A DNA stretch of 5,867 bases from Terriglobia bacterium. Its GTDB lineage: Bacteria > Acidobacteriota > Terriglobia > UBA7540. The notes below the pieces were generated by a model. It did not search any database and was not told the DNA's origin. It saw only the letters and a program-made list of their open reading frames with translations. Below, one piece after another: positions 5,496 to 5,867 of this stretch. Position numbers and translations under genes: made by a program. The stretch is taken from the NCBI GenBank assembly GCA_020072905.1, contig JAIQGB010000324.1, positions 1 to 5,867 of the forward strand, written 5' to 3'. Position 1 is the stretch's first letter, and every line of letters starts with the position of its first letter.

Positions 5496-5867
5496 CTACA
5501 GCTTGTAGCCGATCTTCCTCAGGAATTCCTTCCGCCACTTGATGTCCGCGTCGGTTTCGAGGCCTTGGGTTTTCACGCCGTCGATGACGCCGAGGATGCC
5601 GCGGCCCTGGTCGCTCTCGGCGATGATGACTTCGACGGAATTCGCTGTGGCGCAGAAGACCTGGCAGACTTCGGGGACATTCTTGATGGTGTTGAGGATG
5701 TTGACGGGGAATCCGCCCTCCATGAAGATGATGAACGCGTGTCCGCAAGCGAGGGCGAGGGCGTTTTTCTGCGCGAGTGTGATGAGCTTCTGATCGTTTC
5801 CGGCATAACGAACGAGCGCTGGCCCGGAGGATTCGCAGAAGCCAATCCCAAACTTCATCCCCGGCAC
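5496..5867 (-). CDS. Adenosine-specific kinase family protein, 5' end outside window
   Basis: Member of the small adenosine-specific kinase family (Pfam Adenosine_kin), known from archaea and some bacteria and named after a structurally studied Pyrobaculum protein; the bacterial role is poorly defined. About 123 C-terminal residues are present of roughly 160. Conserved stretches are MKFGIGFCESSGPALVRY near the left end of the protein, CGHAFIIFMEGGFPVNIL, IKNVPEVCQVFCATANSVEV and QGRGILGVIDG, ending in the typical RKEFLRKIGYKL before TAG (complement of 5496-5498). The frame is open to the right edge, so the GTG and ATG codons there are internal and the true start lies beyond base 5867. It converges on the HNH gene with a 79-bp gap (5417-5495), in which I see no convincing terminator. 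Its base composition looks like the host genes, so the insert probably ends in that gap. Confidence 0.9.
   Translation of the reverse strand: MPGMKFGIGFCESSGPALVRYAGNDQKLITLAQKNALALACGHAFIIFMEGGFPVNILNTIKNVPEVCQVFCATANSVEVIIAESDQGRGILGVIDGVKTQGLETDADIKWRKEFLRKIGYKL

Noticed and set aside
5446..5748. 100-aa minus-strand frame
   Set aside because: Histidine/arginine-rich out-of-frame shadow of the adenosine-specific kinase gene.

Overview
The window looks like a bacterial chromosome segment of high GC: one hand-counted 60-base block inside xseA (3541-3600) is 38/60 G+C. Gene content and order (sucC, sucD, ndk, a DUF2905 membrane protein, xseA, all on + and closely spaced), together with short octamer and heptamer repeats in the gaps, fit Acidobacteriota best. 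That assignment rests on recall of gene order and protein style, not on a search.

Layout. Bases 1-1029 hold the 3' three quarters of sucC, the beta subunit of succinyl-CoA ligase. As given, the gene is damaged. About 18-20 codons are missing near base 526, with a frame change. A perfect 11-bp tandem duplication at 851-872 then returns translation to the first frame. The reading frame stays open throughout, so a gene caller would report one normal-looking protein with a nonsense arginine-rich middle. Bases 1030-1133 hold two opposed arrays of an 8-bp repeat. An intact sucD follows (1134-2003), then two consecutive perfect 7-bp-stem hairpins (2005-2047), ndk (2063-2482), a two-helix DUF2905 protein (2607-2849) and xseA (2944-4302). 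A heptamer repeat sits directly in front of the xseA start.

After xseA the character changes. Two + strand genes of lower GC follow: a 108-aa protein of unknown function (4379-4705) and a 209-aa HNH endonuclease with an extra N-terminal zinc knuckle (4787-5416). Hand-counted blocks in them are 29/60 and 24/60 G+C. xseB, which commonly follows xseA, is not in the window, so these two genes are probably an acquired insert. Finally, on the minus strand and running off the right edge, lies most of an adenosine-specific kinase family gene (5496-5867), convergent with the HNH gene.

Working together: SucCD makes ATP or GTP from succinyl-CoA in the TCA cycle, and Ndk redistributes the phosphate among nucleotides, a sensible pairing. 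XseA belongs to exonuclease VII in DNA repair, and its link to the energy genes appears to be position only. No gene-free stretch exceeds 300 bases; the largest gaps are 1030-1133, 2483-2606 and 2850-2943. I found no tRNA, rRNA, CRISPR array or insertion sequence. The most unusual items are the doubly damaged but open sucC frame, the inverted octamer arrays and the low-GC HNH/unknown gene pair. I do not see convincing evidence of a new multi-gene system.
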